From Balneolales bacterium (GTDB taxonomy: Bacteria > Bacteroidota > Rhodothermia > Balneolales > Natronogracilivirgulaceae), in assembly GCA_007127665.1 (NCBI GenBank), contig SKYY01000119.1, forward strand, positions 1 to 5,526: a stretch of 5,526 nucleotides of DNA, given 5' to 3'. Position numbers and translations under genes: made by a program. The notes beneath the pieces are model-generated. The model had not been told where the DNA came from. It did no database searches and saw only the letters and a program-made list of their open reading frames with translations. Positions 1 to 5,526 of this stretch are shown piece by piece. Every line of letters starts with the position of its first letter. Within the stretch, counting starts at the first letter, position 1.

Positions 1-15
1 TCTGAGGTTTCAGAT

Positions 16-540
16 ATGGCAAAAGAACCGAGTCCGGGCCTGTATCCGCTTGGGATCATTGCCAAAGCCCAGGGAACCCGTGGTGGTTTTTTGATGGAAG
101 TTGATGATCCGGCAGCCATGAAGGAAATGCCGGATCTGTTGTATCTCCGATATCCGGACAGTCAGTGGGCGCCGTATCGTGTTGAAGAAATTCGGCCGCA
201 CCAGACCCGGAGACGGAACGTGTTCTTTGTCAGACTGGAAGGAATTACCAACCGCACCGAAGCGGAGCAGCTGAGAGGCCGGGAAGTTAAAACCGACCGT
301 TTTACGGAAAGTTCTCCCGACCCGGACAATGTCACCGGCTACACAGTGCACCGAAGTGACGGCACACGGATGGGCGAAGTGGCGGATCTTATGCACACAC
401 CCGCCTACAGGATACTGGTAGTCCAGGCAAGCGACCGGATTGTGCTGATACCCTGGATCGACCAGTTTGTAGTCGAAGTGGAAGACGATTCACGCACCAT
501 ACGCACCCGTAATACCGAGGAGCTTGAAGCGCTGGAGTAA
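16..540 (+). CDS. rimM: Ribosome maturation factor RimM
   Basis: A 174-aa protein, the usual length for RimM, the factor that binds ribosomal protein S19 and helps assemble the head of the 30S subunit in the cytoplasm. The N-terminal RimM barrel is seen in [13 protein letters not shown] (about residues 12-24), matching the family pattern G.I.K.HG.KG, and in [19 protein letters not shown] (70-88), the conserved segment that precedes the linker. The C-terminal PRC-barrel-like half (about 105-174) has [15 protein letters not shown], then [19 protein letters not shown], equivalent to the usual LPF...V..VD...I. The typical YY..DL motif at the domain junction is degenerate here. A GAGG at 4-7 lies 8 nt before the ATG and supports this start. 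trmD follows after 4 nt, the standard order, so family assignment rests on both motifs and context. Identification is firm; the divergent PRC half is the only oddity. Confidence 0.95.
   Translation: MAKEPSPGLYPLGIIAKAQGTRGGFLMEVDDPAAMKEMPDLLYLRYPDSQWAPYRVEEIRPHQTRRRNVFFVRLEGITNRTEAEQLRGREVKTDRFTESSPDPDNVTGYTVHRSDGTRMGEVADLMHTPAYRILVVQASDRIVLIPWIDQFVVEVEDDSRTIRTRNTEELEALE
534..537 (+). promoter_or_regulatory. Ribosome binding site of trmD, inside the end of rimM
   Basis: GGAG lies within the last codons of rimM. It is 7 nt from the ATG at 545 and only 4 nt from the ATG at 542. The 7-nt spacing and the usual family N-terminus (MRIDI) favour 545 as the trmD start. The upstream in-frame TTG at 524 has no such support. 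The site suggests translational coupling of trmD to rimM. Confidence 0.55.
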
Positions 541-544
541 CATG

Positions 545-1237
545 ATGAGAATTGACATCATATCAGCTGTCCCGGATTTGCTGAAAGGCCCCCTCGATCA
601 CAGTATTGTCGGCAGGGCCCGTAAATCAAAAAAAGTAGAAATCGTTGTTCATGATTTGCGCACCTACTCGACCGACAAGCATGGAAAAGTCGATGACTAC
701 CCTTTCGGGGGTGGCGCCGGCCTGGTGATGACACCACAACCGGTATTTGACTGCATCGGGTCGCTCAAACAGGAAAGGGAATACCAGGCGGTGATTTTCC
801 CGACTCCGGATGCACCCGTCATGGATCAGCCAGTGGTGAACAAGCTCTCGCTTCTTGAGAACATCATAATCCTCTGCGGACACTACAAGGGTATTGACCA
901 GCGTATCCGCGATGAGCTGGTGACCCTCGAAATCAGCATTGGTGACTATGTGCTTTCAGGAGGCGAACTGCCGGCCATGGTACTTGTTGACAGCATGGTG
1001 CGACTGCTGCCCGGTGTCCTCGGCGATGCCGAGAGCGCTCTCGATGATTCCTTTCAGGATGGATTACTGTCCGCACCGGTATACACGCGTCCCGCCGTTT
1101 TCAGGGGATTGAATGTGCCGGAAATCCTCACCTCCGGAAACCATGAACGCATCCGGTTGTGGAGAGAAGAAAAAGCCCTGGAACGCACCAGGGAAGTTCG
1201 ACCGGATCTCTACAGAAATTTTATCAACAAAAAGTAA
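545..1237 (+). CDS. trmD: tRNA (guanine-N1)-methyltransferase TrmD
   Basis: A 230-aa SPOUT-class methyltransferase that uses S-adenosylmethionine to make m1G at position 37, next to the anticodon, which prevents +1 frameshifting; it acts as a cytoplasmic dimer. Family landmarks appear in order: [10 protein letters not shown] at the start, [13 protein letters not shown] (50-62), [11 protein letters not shown] (111-121), [16 protein letters not shown] (129-144) forming the trefoil-knot SAM site, RLLPGVLG (153-160), and SFQDGLL..PVYTRP (169-183). The Asp of QDGLL (Asp172) corresponds to the proposed catalytic base of characterised TrmD, and Arg153 to the conserved catalytic arginine. [17 protein letters not shown] (191-207) is the C-terminal tRNA-binding signature. 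The start at 545 is chosen from the MRID beginning and GGAG spacing; 542 would add one Met. The His in CGHYKG, where proteobacterial proteins have Arg (CGRYEG), is in my recollection common in the Bacteroidota group. Confidence 0.97.
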   Translation: MRIDIISAVPDLLKGPLDHSIVGRARKSKKVEIVVHDLRTYSTDKHGKVDDYPFGGGAGLVMTPQPVFDCIGSLKQEREYQAVIFPTPDAPVMDQPVVNKLSLLENIIILCGHYKGIDQRIRDELVTLEISIGDYVLSGGELPAMVLVDSMVRLLPGVLGDAESALDDSFQDGLLSAPVYTRPAVFRGLNVPEILTSGNHERIRLWREEKALERTREVRPDLYRNFINKK

Positions 1238-1250
1238 TTAATCGATTAAT
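1237..1250. repeat. 14-bp perfect palindrome before rplS
   Basis: ATTAATCGATTAAT reads identically on both strands. It fills most of the 18-nt gap between trmD and rplS and ends 5 nt before the rplS ATG. It occupies the place where a Shine-Dalgarno sequence would be, and none is present. It could be a weak hairpin, an operator or simply an AT-rich leader; the sequence alone does not decide. Confidence 0.6.
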
Positions 1251-1255
1251 AAACA

Positions 1256-1594
1256 ATGGAAAAGCTTACTCTTATCGAACAAACCCAGACCCGGGATGAT
1301 CTTCCTGAATTTCAGGCAGGAGACACGGTCAACATTCACTATCGCGTACGTGAAGGAGACAAGGAGCGAATCCAGCAGTTTGAAGGGGTTGTCATCGGAA
1401 GAAAAGGACGCGGTGCGAACCAGACATTCACTGTGAGAAAAATTTCGAACAATGTCGGAGTCGAGCGTATTTTCCCTCTCTCTTCACCGTTTATTGCCAA
1501 GATTGAAGTGAAAAAACGTGGCAAGGTACGTCGCGCCAAGCTTTATTATCTGCGGGCGCTTCGTGGCAAGGCCGCACGTCTCCGCGAAAAGTAG
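1256..1594 (+). CDS. rplS: 50S ribosomal protein L19
   Basis: A 112-aa protein of normal length for bacterial L19 (bL19), a large-subunit protein at the interface with the 30S subunit. The sequence has the full family core: [28 protein letters not shown] (about 19-47), [24 protein letters not shown] (57-80), the L19 signature, and [27 protein letters not shown] (83-109), the basic rRNA-binding tail. It is the third gene of the ribosome-maturation operon, 18 nt after trmD. No Shine-Dalgarno sequence is visible in front of the ATG; the leader is AT-rich, as is frequent in Bacteroidota-type genes. It is the last gene of this strand's cluster, followed by hairpins and a convergent gene. Identification is essentially certain. 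Confidence 0.98.
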   Translation: MEKLTLIEQTQTRDDLPEFQAGDTVNIHYRVREGDKERIQQFEGVVIGRKGRGANQTFTVRKISNNVGVERIFPLSSPFIAKIEVKKRGKVRRAKLYYLRALRGKAARLREK

Positions 1595-1598
1595 GCCA

Positions 1599-1617
1599 CC
1601 GGGTGGCAGACCACCGG
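1599..1617. terminator. GC-rich hairpin directly after rplS
   Basis: GGTGG (1602-1606) pairs with CCACC (1611-1615) around a CAGA loop, and CC/GG (1599-1600 with 1616-1617) extends it past one bulged G. An alternative stem, GCCAC (1595-1599) with GTGGC (1603-1607), uses overlapping bases, so the two are mutually exclusive. It starts right behind the rplS stop codon. No T-run follows, so it may protect the 3' end or cause pausing rather than act as a classic terminator. Confidence 0.4.
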
Positions 1618-1638
1618 CGTTACTATCACCGATGCAAC

Positions 1639-1664
1639 AGTGCCGTGAAAAAAGTCGCGGCACT
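1639..1664. terminator. Probable bidirectional hairpin terminator between rplS and mrp
   Basis: AGTGCCG (1639-1645) pairs perfectly with CGGCACT (1658-1664). A G-U, a G-C and an A-U pair extend the stem to 10 bp, closing a loop of five A and one G. It sits between two convergent genes, 45 nt after rplS and 38 nt beyond the mrp stop codon on the other strand, where a shared terminator is expected. Neither strand has a good T-tract after the stem, so intrinsic termination is not proven. Confidence 0.5.
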
Positions 1665-1702
1665 ACCATCATCCCGGATGCACGGCGGTTGAGGGTTGGG
1701 GA

Positions 1703-2800
1703 TCAGCGGTACAGGATCTCTACTTTTTCCGTGGGTTCGCTGGTAGCGTTTCGGATAGCAACCTGCTGCGCCACACGCTGCGAAAGTTCGATGAAGGCCT
1801 TTGCGGATGGGGTTGCTGCATCTCCAACGACAATAGGCTTCCCGGAATCACCACCTTCCCGGAGTTGCTGCTCAATCGGGATTTCACCGAGAAACGGCAC
1901 GCCCATCTTTTCAGCAAGGTTCTTGGCCCCGTCCTTGCCAAAAATATGATACTTCTTATCGGGCAAGTCCGGTGGTGTGAAGTAGGCCATGTTTTCAACG
2001 ATGCCCAGCACCGGGACCTTCACCTTTCCGAACATGGCCACACCCTTGCGGGCATCATCAAGCGCCACCGTCTGTGGTGTGGAGACAATGACGGCAGCTG
2101 TCAGCGGCACTGACTGGACAATGGTAAGCTGGATATCGCCCGTGCCCGGCGGCAGGTCGAGGATGAGATAATCCAGTTCTCCCCAGTCCGTTTCGCTAAG
2201 GAACTGCTTCACGGCACTTGAGACCATGGGACCGCGCCAGACGACGGCCTCATCCTGCTGAACCAGGAATCCCATTGACAGAAGCTTTACACCGTATTTT
2301 TCCAGGGGTATCAGTTTGCGCTGTGTGCTTATGTTTGGACGCTCGTGGATGTCGAACATGGTGGGAATGCTTGGCCCGTAGATATCCGTATCCACAAGTC
2401 CCACACTTGCGCCGGCTTTGGCGAGTGCCACAGCCAGGTTTACAGATACTGTGGATTTGCCGACGCCACCTTTTCCGGAAGCCACAGCAATGATATTTTT
2501 GACTCCTTTGAGCAGGTTCTGGTCGCCCTGGCCTTCGGTGCGGCTGCCGGTCACTTTCGAGCTCATATTGGGTGTGACCACCGCTTCCTCATCCACAAGA
2601 TGGGTTACGGCATTGATGCAGGCCCGTTCAATTTCCGCTTTCATAGGGCAGGCGGGCGTGGTCAGATTCACCGTGAAGGTGACGTTTTTACCGTCGATCC
2701 GGATGTCCTCGATCATATTCAGGGAAACCAGATCCCTGCCCAGGTCAGGATCAATGACATTTCGGAGGGCATCCAGTACATCTTCTTTGTTAATGGCCAT
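1703..2800 (-). CDS. apbC: Mrp/ApbC family iron-sulfur cluster carrier ATPase
   Basis: A 365-aa P-loop NTPase of the Mrp/ApbC/Nbp35 group (symbols mrp and apbC are both used), cytoplasmic proteins that bind and transfer Fe-S clusters to target enzymes. Residues 1 to about 85 form a MIP18/DUF59 domain with VIDPDLGRDLVSLNMI (15-30) and TTPACPM (47-53), whose Cys51 is the conserved cysteine of that domain. The ATPase domain has the deviant Walker A GKGGVGKST (109-117), DTDIYGPSIP (137-146), the Walker B-like YLILDLPPGTGD (211-222) and GIVENMAYF (266-274). After ENM, classic ApbC has a CxxC that binds a bridging cluster; here the region reads TPPDLPDKKYHIFG and the only cysteines in the protein are 51 and 61. 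The rest matches the family through PFLGEIPIEQQLREGGDSGKPIV. No Shine-Dalgarno sequence precedes the ATG. It stands alone on its strand, convergent with rplS and divergent from gcvT. Confidence 0.93.
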   Translation of the reverse strand: MAINKEDVLDALRNVIDPDLGRDLVSLNMIEDIRIDGKNVTFTVNLTTPACPMKAEIERACINAVTHLVDEEAVVTPNMSSKVTGSRTEGQGDQNLLKGVKNIIAVASGKGGVGKSTVSVNLAVALAKAGASVGLVDTDIYGPSIPTMFDIHERPNISTQRKLIPLEKYGVKLLSMGFLVQQDEAVVWRGPMVSSAVKQFLSETDWGELDYLILDLPPGTGDIQLTIVQSVPLTAAVIVSTPQTVALDDARKGVAMFGKVKVPVLGIVENMAYFTPPDLPDKKYHIFGKDGAKNLAEKMGVPFLGEIPIEQQLREGGDSGKPIVVGDAATPSAKAFIELSQRVAQQVAIRNATSEPTEKVEILYR

Positions 2801-2882
2801 AGGTCAATGCGGTTTTTTAAATGTAATAAAGATAATGTGTAACGAATAACCTTGTCCTGTCTTGCCGACAACAAGAAAGAAT

Positions 2883-2897
2883 CGGGAAATATTCCCG
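2883..2897. repeat. Dyad (inverted repeat) in the mrp-gcvT intergenic region
   Basis: CGGGAA (2883-2888) and TTCCCG (2892-2897) are exact inverted repeats around a 3-nt centre, ATA. It lies roughly in the middle of the divergent gap, 83 nt from the mrp start and 95 nt from the gcvT start. This is where a dimeric regulator of either gene might bind, but no regulator is known from this window and chance is possible. Confidence 0.35.
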
Positions 2898-2984
2898 GAA
2901 GATAAAATATTATTGACCATGTTCCTCAAATCACATACCCAAAATCCCTTATGATATTTGTATCTTGCACTTTGAACCAAATTC

Positions 2985-2989
2985 GAGGA
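2985..2989 (+). promoter_or_regulatory. Shine-Dalgarno-like GAGGA before gcvT
   Basis: GAGGA lies 2 nt before the ATG at 2992, closer than the usual 5-9 nt. It still supports this ATG over the in-frame TTG at 2965, because the protein then begins MLKRTPLFEAH, the normal GcvT N-terminus. Confidence 0.4.
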
Positions 2990-2991
2990 TT

Positions 2992-4095
2992 ATGTTGAAA
3001 AGAACTCCACTATTCGAAGCGCACCGGTCATTCAGGGCGAAGCTCGTCGACTTTTTCGGGTATGAGATGCCCCTTCAGTACAGCAGCATCCGTGATGAGC
3101 ACATGGCCGTCCGGAATCATGCCGGCTTGTTTGATGTCTCGCACATGGGAGAAATCCTGATTCGCGGGGACAAGGCCCTGGAGGTTGTCCAGGACCTCAC
3201 GGCGAATGATGCCGCCCGGCTGAAAGCGGGAAAATCGCAATACAGTGTGATGTGCCGTGAAAGTGGCGGCATTGTGGATGATCTGCTTGTGTACTGCCTG
3301 TCGGACAAGGAATATATGCTGGTCGTCAATGCATCCAACATTGAAAAGGATTTCAACTGGATCCTGCAGGTGAACGACGGCAGGGCGGAGATAAGCGACA
3401 TTTCGGAAGAGATAGCGCTGATTGCCGTACAGGGGCCTGAGTCCGCATCCATCATGGAGAAGCTGACGAAAAACAACCCGGGCGAAATACCCATGTTTGA
3501 GTTCCGGTCCATGCAGGTTTCCGACTATGACAATATCCTGGTGTCGGCTACCGGATACACCGGCGAGAAGGGATTTGAGCTCTACTGCAACATCCGTCAC
3601 GTGAATGTCTGTGACCTTTGGGATAACATTATTGTAGCTGGAGAGCCGCATGGTATCATGCCTTGCGGACTTGGGGCGCGTGACACGTTGCGTCTTGAAG
3701 CCGGGCTGGCGCTCTATGGAAACGATCTGACGGAGGAGTATACGCCGCTGGAGGCGGGGCTCGGATGGCTGGTGAAATGGGACAAGGGAAGTTTCATTGG
3801 CAAGGATGCCCTGCTTGCGCAGAAAAAGAAAGGTGTGAGCCGACGTCTTTGCGGATTTGTGGTGCAGGAAGAGAAGCGTATCCCCAGAGACGGTTATGCG
3901 ATTGCAAGTACGGAGGGCGAGGTGCTTGGACAGGTTACCAGCGGCGGTCTTTCGTTCATGCTGAACCGTGGCATTGCCATGGGTTACATTCCGACGGAAC
4001 AGGCCGAACCGGGCAACACCGTTATGGTGCGTATCAGGGACAAGGAACATCCCGCAGAGGTGGTCCGGCCGCCATTCTATAAGAGAAAGAAATGA
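2992..4095 (+). CDS. gcvT: Aminomethyltransferase (glycine cleavage system T protein)
   Basis: A 367-aa T protein, the normal length. It takes the aminomethyl group carried on lipoyl-H protein, passes the methylene to tetrahydrofolate and releases ammonia, giving 5,10-methylene-THF; it is cytoplasmic. The folate-binding GCV_T domain covers about 1-260: TPLFEAH (5-11), FFGYEMPLQY (21-30), AGLFDVSHMGEI (44-55), and GGIVDDLLVY (92-101), where Asp96 matches the catalytic aspartate of characterised T proteins. ATGYTGEKGFE (186-196) and LGARDTLRLEAGLALYGND (227-245) are further landmarks. The C-terminal barrel, about 280-367, contains VTSGGLSFMLNRGIAMGYI (315-333). No gcvH or gcvP is next to it, so the rest of the system must lie elsewhere. 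The gene overlaps comB by 4 nt (ATGA), implying translational coupling. DmdA- or YgfZ-like relatives are less likely given the full GcvT motif set and length. Confidence 0.96.
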   Translation: MLKRTPLFEAHRSFRAKLVDFFGYEMPLQYSSIRDEHMAVRNHAGLFDVSHMGEILIRGDKALEVVQDLTANDAARLKAGKSQYSVMCRESGGIVDDLLVYCLSDKEYMLVVNASNIEKDFNWILQVNDGRAEISDISEEIALIAVQGPESASIMEKLTKNNPGEIPMFEFRSMQVSDYDNILVSATGYTGEKGFELYCNIRHVNVCDLWDNIIVAGEPHGIMPCGLGARDTLRLEAGLALYGNDLTEEYTPLEAGLGWLVKWDKGSFIGKDALLAQKKKGVSRRLCGFVVQEEKRIPRDGYAIASTEGEVLGQVTSGGLSFMLNRGIAMGYIPTEQAEPGNTVMVRIRDKEHPAEVVRPPFYKRKK

Positions 4096-4838
4096 GACAC
4101 GAAATAGATGTTTTTTCGTCATCCATCTCCTTCAATGAACAGGATGTTCGAAACAAAACGGTTGTGGTAATCGATGTGCTGCGGGCCTGCTCCACCATAC
4201 AGACGGCCCTTGAAAACGGTGCAGCAGGTATCATTCCGCTTGCCGAGAATGACGACGCCGGGCGTTATACCCGGTATCTGGATCCCGGCAGCGTGCTTCT
4301 TTGCGGTGAGAAGGACGGCAAAAAAGTGGAAGGTTATCAGCTTGGCAATTCGCCGCTGGAATTCACAGGTGAGGCGGTATCCGGAAAGACGATCCTGCTC
4401 AAGACGTCAAACGGAACCCGTGCCATCACCCGCAGTATCAGCGCCTCCGACATTCTGGTCGGCAGCTTCCTGAATTTGTCGGCGGTAGTGGACGTGTTGA
4501 AATCTGATGACGTGTTGAAATCTGATAAGGGGAAGGAAATCCTGTTGATCTGTTCGGGGTGGAACAGCCGGTTGTCGATTGAGGATATGTTGTGTGCCGG
4601 CGCAATTACACACAGGCTTTATGAGAGCAGGCTGCCGGATGATGCCGCTGATGGCGTTAAGGTGGCTTACGGCCTGTATGAGAAGTTCGGTGCGGAAATA
4701 CCTGCTCTTATGAGAGAATGCAACCATGCAAAAAGACTCAGGGAGCTGGGATATGAGGAGGATATTGCGTATTGCAGCCAGGTGGATCTGTTTGCATCGG
4801 TTCCGGGTCTGCGCGATGGAGTGTTATCCATAAGGTAA
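4092..4838 (+). CDS. comB: 2-phosphosulfolactate phosphatase family protein (ComB)
   Basis: A 248-aa protein of the ComB family, Mg2+-dependent phosphatases that convert 2-phospho-3-sulfolactate to 3-sulfolactate; in methanogens this is the second step of coenzyme M synthesis. Family motifs seen are VVVIDVLRACSTIQTAL (24-40), CGEKDGKKVEGYQLGNSPLEF (71-91), LKTSNGTRAI (103-112), LLICSGWNSRLSIEDMLCAGAI (151-172), and C-terminal HAKRLRELGYEEDIAYCSQVD (212-232). The start is fixed by the ATGA overlap with the gcvT stop. Residues 134-145 read DVLKSD twice because of an exact 18-bp tandem duplication, in frame, between the conserved blocks. ftsK starts directly after the stop. ComB homologues are found in many bacteria without coenzyme M, so the physiological substrate here is uncertain: sulfolactate or sulfonate metabolism is possible, and another phosphate ester is not excluded. 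Family call firm, reaction inferred. Confidence 0.9.
   Translation: MRHEIDVFSSSISFNEQDVRNKTVVVIDVLRACSTIQTALENGAAGIIPLAENDDAGRYTRYLDPGSVLLCGEKDGKKVEGYQLGNSPLEFTGEAVSGKTILLKTSNGTRAITRSISASDILVGSFLNLSAVVDVLKSDDVLKSDKGKEILLICSGWNSRLSIEDMLCAGAITHRLYESRLPDDAADGVKVAYGLYEKFGAEIPALMRECNHAKRLRELGYEEDIAYCSQVDLFASVPGLRDGVLSIR
4491..4526 (+). repeat. Exact 2 x 18-bp tandem duplication inside comB
   Basis: The unit GACGTGTTGAAATCTGAT occurs at 4491-4508 and again, identically, at 4509-4526. It is in frame and encodes DVLKSD-DVLKSD (residues 134-145). The match ends exactly at the unit borders on both sides. It looks like a recent slippage event in a linker that tolerates length change. Confidence 0.97.
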
Positions 4839-5526
4839 ATGAAAAAGAAAGCCAACAAGAAAAACGGGGAATTTTTCTCCTTCGAACGGAAGATGGAGAT
4901 GCTGGGTATTATCCTGATCGCTATTGCTGCGACCCTCGCCATCAGCATCATCACCTACCGGAGTGAAGATTTTGCCATTATCCAGAGTGTGGATTTCCGG
5001 ACGCTTCTTGATTTTGGACAGGGTCCCGCCTTGCGCATACAGAATGGCCTGGGGCCGCTCGGTGCGTACATTTCCCATTTTTTTGTCCAAACCCTGTTTG
5101 GTTATTTTTCGCTGGTCCTGGTTACGGTGGTCATGCTCTACGGCTGGAATATCCTCAGGCACAAGGACCTCATGGTGACCCATCTGAAATCGCTTTATGC
5201 CGTATTTTCCATGATCCTGGCCGCATCCATCATGGGCTGGCTGCACAATGAATTCGACCTCGTGAGTGTAGAGTGGGCGGGATCGTCCGGACTCGCGATC
5301 GCATACATCCTGCGGGCCCTGACGGGTCAGTACGGACCGGTGATCATTCTGGGGAGCCTGAGTATAATTGCCGTTATTCTGCTGACCAACAAGGATATAC
5401 ATTCCGCCATCGAGAACCTGAAGGAGATGCGGAACGGGTTTGTTTCGCTGTTCCGGCGCCGCCGAGATACCAGTGACGGGGTGGATGGGGATCGTGCAGG
5501 CCGCCATGACAGGAAATCGCGTGACA
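4839..5526 (+). CDS. ftsK: DNA translocase FtsK, N-terminal membrane part (runs off the window)
   Basis: Open from the ATG at 4839 to the window end, giving 229 residues without a stop. It matches the FtsK/SpoIIIE four-helix membrane domain that anchors the DNA pump at the division septum; the complete protein moves chromosome ends for dimer resolution and segregation. After a basic start (MKKKANKKNG), hydrophobic segments lie at about 22-40, 83-104, 117-135 and 166-183. The extracytoplasmic stretch between the first two holds NGLGPLGAYISHFFVQTLFG (69-88), closely resembling the family pattern N..G..GA..A..L...FG. After helix 4 comes a positive cluster, FRRRRD (205-210), and a charged low-complexity linker, as expected on the cytoplasmic side. 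The RecA-like motor and gamma domains, with Walker A, must lie beyond 5526 and are not seen. AAGG at 4832-4835 precedes the ATG, and the start touches the comB stop codon, so co-translation is likely. Confidence 0.88.
   Translation, partial: MKKKANKKNGEFFSFERKMEMLGIILIAIAATLAISIITYRSEDFAIIQSVDFRTLLDFGQGPALRIQNGLGPLGAYISHFFVQTLFGYFSLVLVTVVMLYGWNILRHKDLMVTHLKSLYAVFSMILAASIMGWLHNEFDLVSVEWAGSSGLAIAYILRALTGQYGPVIILGSLSIIAVILLTNKDIHSAIENLKEMRNGFVSLFRRRRDTSDGVDGDRAGRHDRKSRD

Larger units (their letters stand above)
2801..2991. promoter_or_regulatory. Divergent promoter region between mrp and gcvT
   Basis: This 191-nt gap separates two divergent starts, so it should hold a promoter for each. It is clearly more AT-rich than the flanking genes. 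Candidates resembling the Bacteroidota -7 element TAnnTTTG are TATCTTTA on the minus strand (plus coordinates 2827-2834), which would give mrp a leader of about 20 nt, and GATATTTG (2953-2960) on the plus strand, which would give gcvT a leader of about 25 nt. Each differs from the motif at one fixed position. I see no well-spaced -33 TTG partner for either, so the exact sites are tentative. No open reading frame or RNA gene is apparent. Confidence 0.5.

Noticed and set aside
524..544. Upstream TTG start for trmD adding seven residues
   Set aside because: The extension KRWSNM is not found at TrmD N-termini and overlaps rimM; the ATG at 545 has a well-spaced GGAG and begins MRIDI.
1518..1949. 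143-codon plus-strand frame spanning the end of rplS and the end of mrp
   Set aside because: It overlaps two firmly identified genes in other frames and runs through the intergenic hairpins; its product looks like noise.
2345..2849. Plus-strand frames of 165 and 143 codons opposite the mrp 5' end
   Set aside because: They are antisense to the conserved MIP18 and Walker A regions of mrp and have no recognisable features of their own.
2965..2991. Upstream TTG start for gcvT
   Set aside because: The added residues (MHFEPNSRI) are not family-like, and the ATG at 2992 has a GAGGA in front and gives the normal N-terminus.
3028..4122. 364-codon open frame on the minus strand, antisense to gcvT
   Set aside because: The plus-strand frame is a full-length GcvT with all family motifs. 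The antisense translation resembles no family I know and is the long shadow expected opposite a gene with this codon use.
4824..5507. 227-codon open frame on the minus strand, antisense to ftsK
   Set aside because: The plus-strand frame gives a clear FtsK membrane domain that abuts comB. The antisense product is rich in charged and Pro/Gln residues with no recognisable domain.

Overview
This window is chromosomal housekeeping DNA from a bacterium. It holds seven densely packed protein genes and no sign of phage, transposon, plasmid or CRISPR sequence. The gene content and protein style suggest the Bacteroidota/Rhodothermota/Balneolota (FCB) side of the tree. The reasons are an Mrp/ApbC-type P-loop protein without the C-terminal CxxC, a TrmD with [11 protein letters not shown], several starts with weak or no Shine-Dalgarno sequence, and a bacterial comB placed before ftsK. 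A Balneolota- or Rhodothermota-like organism of moderate GC is my best guess; this is inference from recall, not a database match.

Positions 1-1594 (+) hold rimM-trmD-rplS, three genes of the classic ribosome-maturation operon. rpsP, often the first gene of this operon, would be expected just upstream of the window. RimM helps mature the 30S head, TrmD makes m1G37 in tRNA, and RplS (L19) sits at the 30S/50S interface. The genes are separated by only 4 and 18 nt. The interval 1595-1702 separates this operon from the convergent gene mrp and contains strong hairpins that probably end transcription.

Positions 1703-2800 (-) encode an Mrp/ApbC family Fe-S cluster carrier with an N-terminal MIP18 (DUF59) domain. 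A 191-nt divergent intergenic region (2801-2991) carries AT-rich promoter-like sequence and a small GC-rich dyad.

Positions 2992-5526 (+) hold gcvT, comB and the 5' part of ftsK. gcvT and comB overlap by ATGA, and ftsK starts at the base after the comB stop codon, so the three are probably one transcript. They join a one-carbon enzyme (aminomethyltransferase), a 2-phosphosulfolactate phosphatase homologue and a DNA translocase, with no obvious common pathway. ftsK runs off the right edge after its four-helix membrane domain.

I found no convincing new system. The points most worth a second look are an exact 18-bp in-frame tandem duplication in comB, comB with no visible coenzyme M partner genes, the missing CxxC in Mrp, and the hairpins between the convergent genes.
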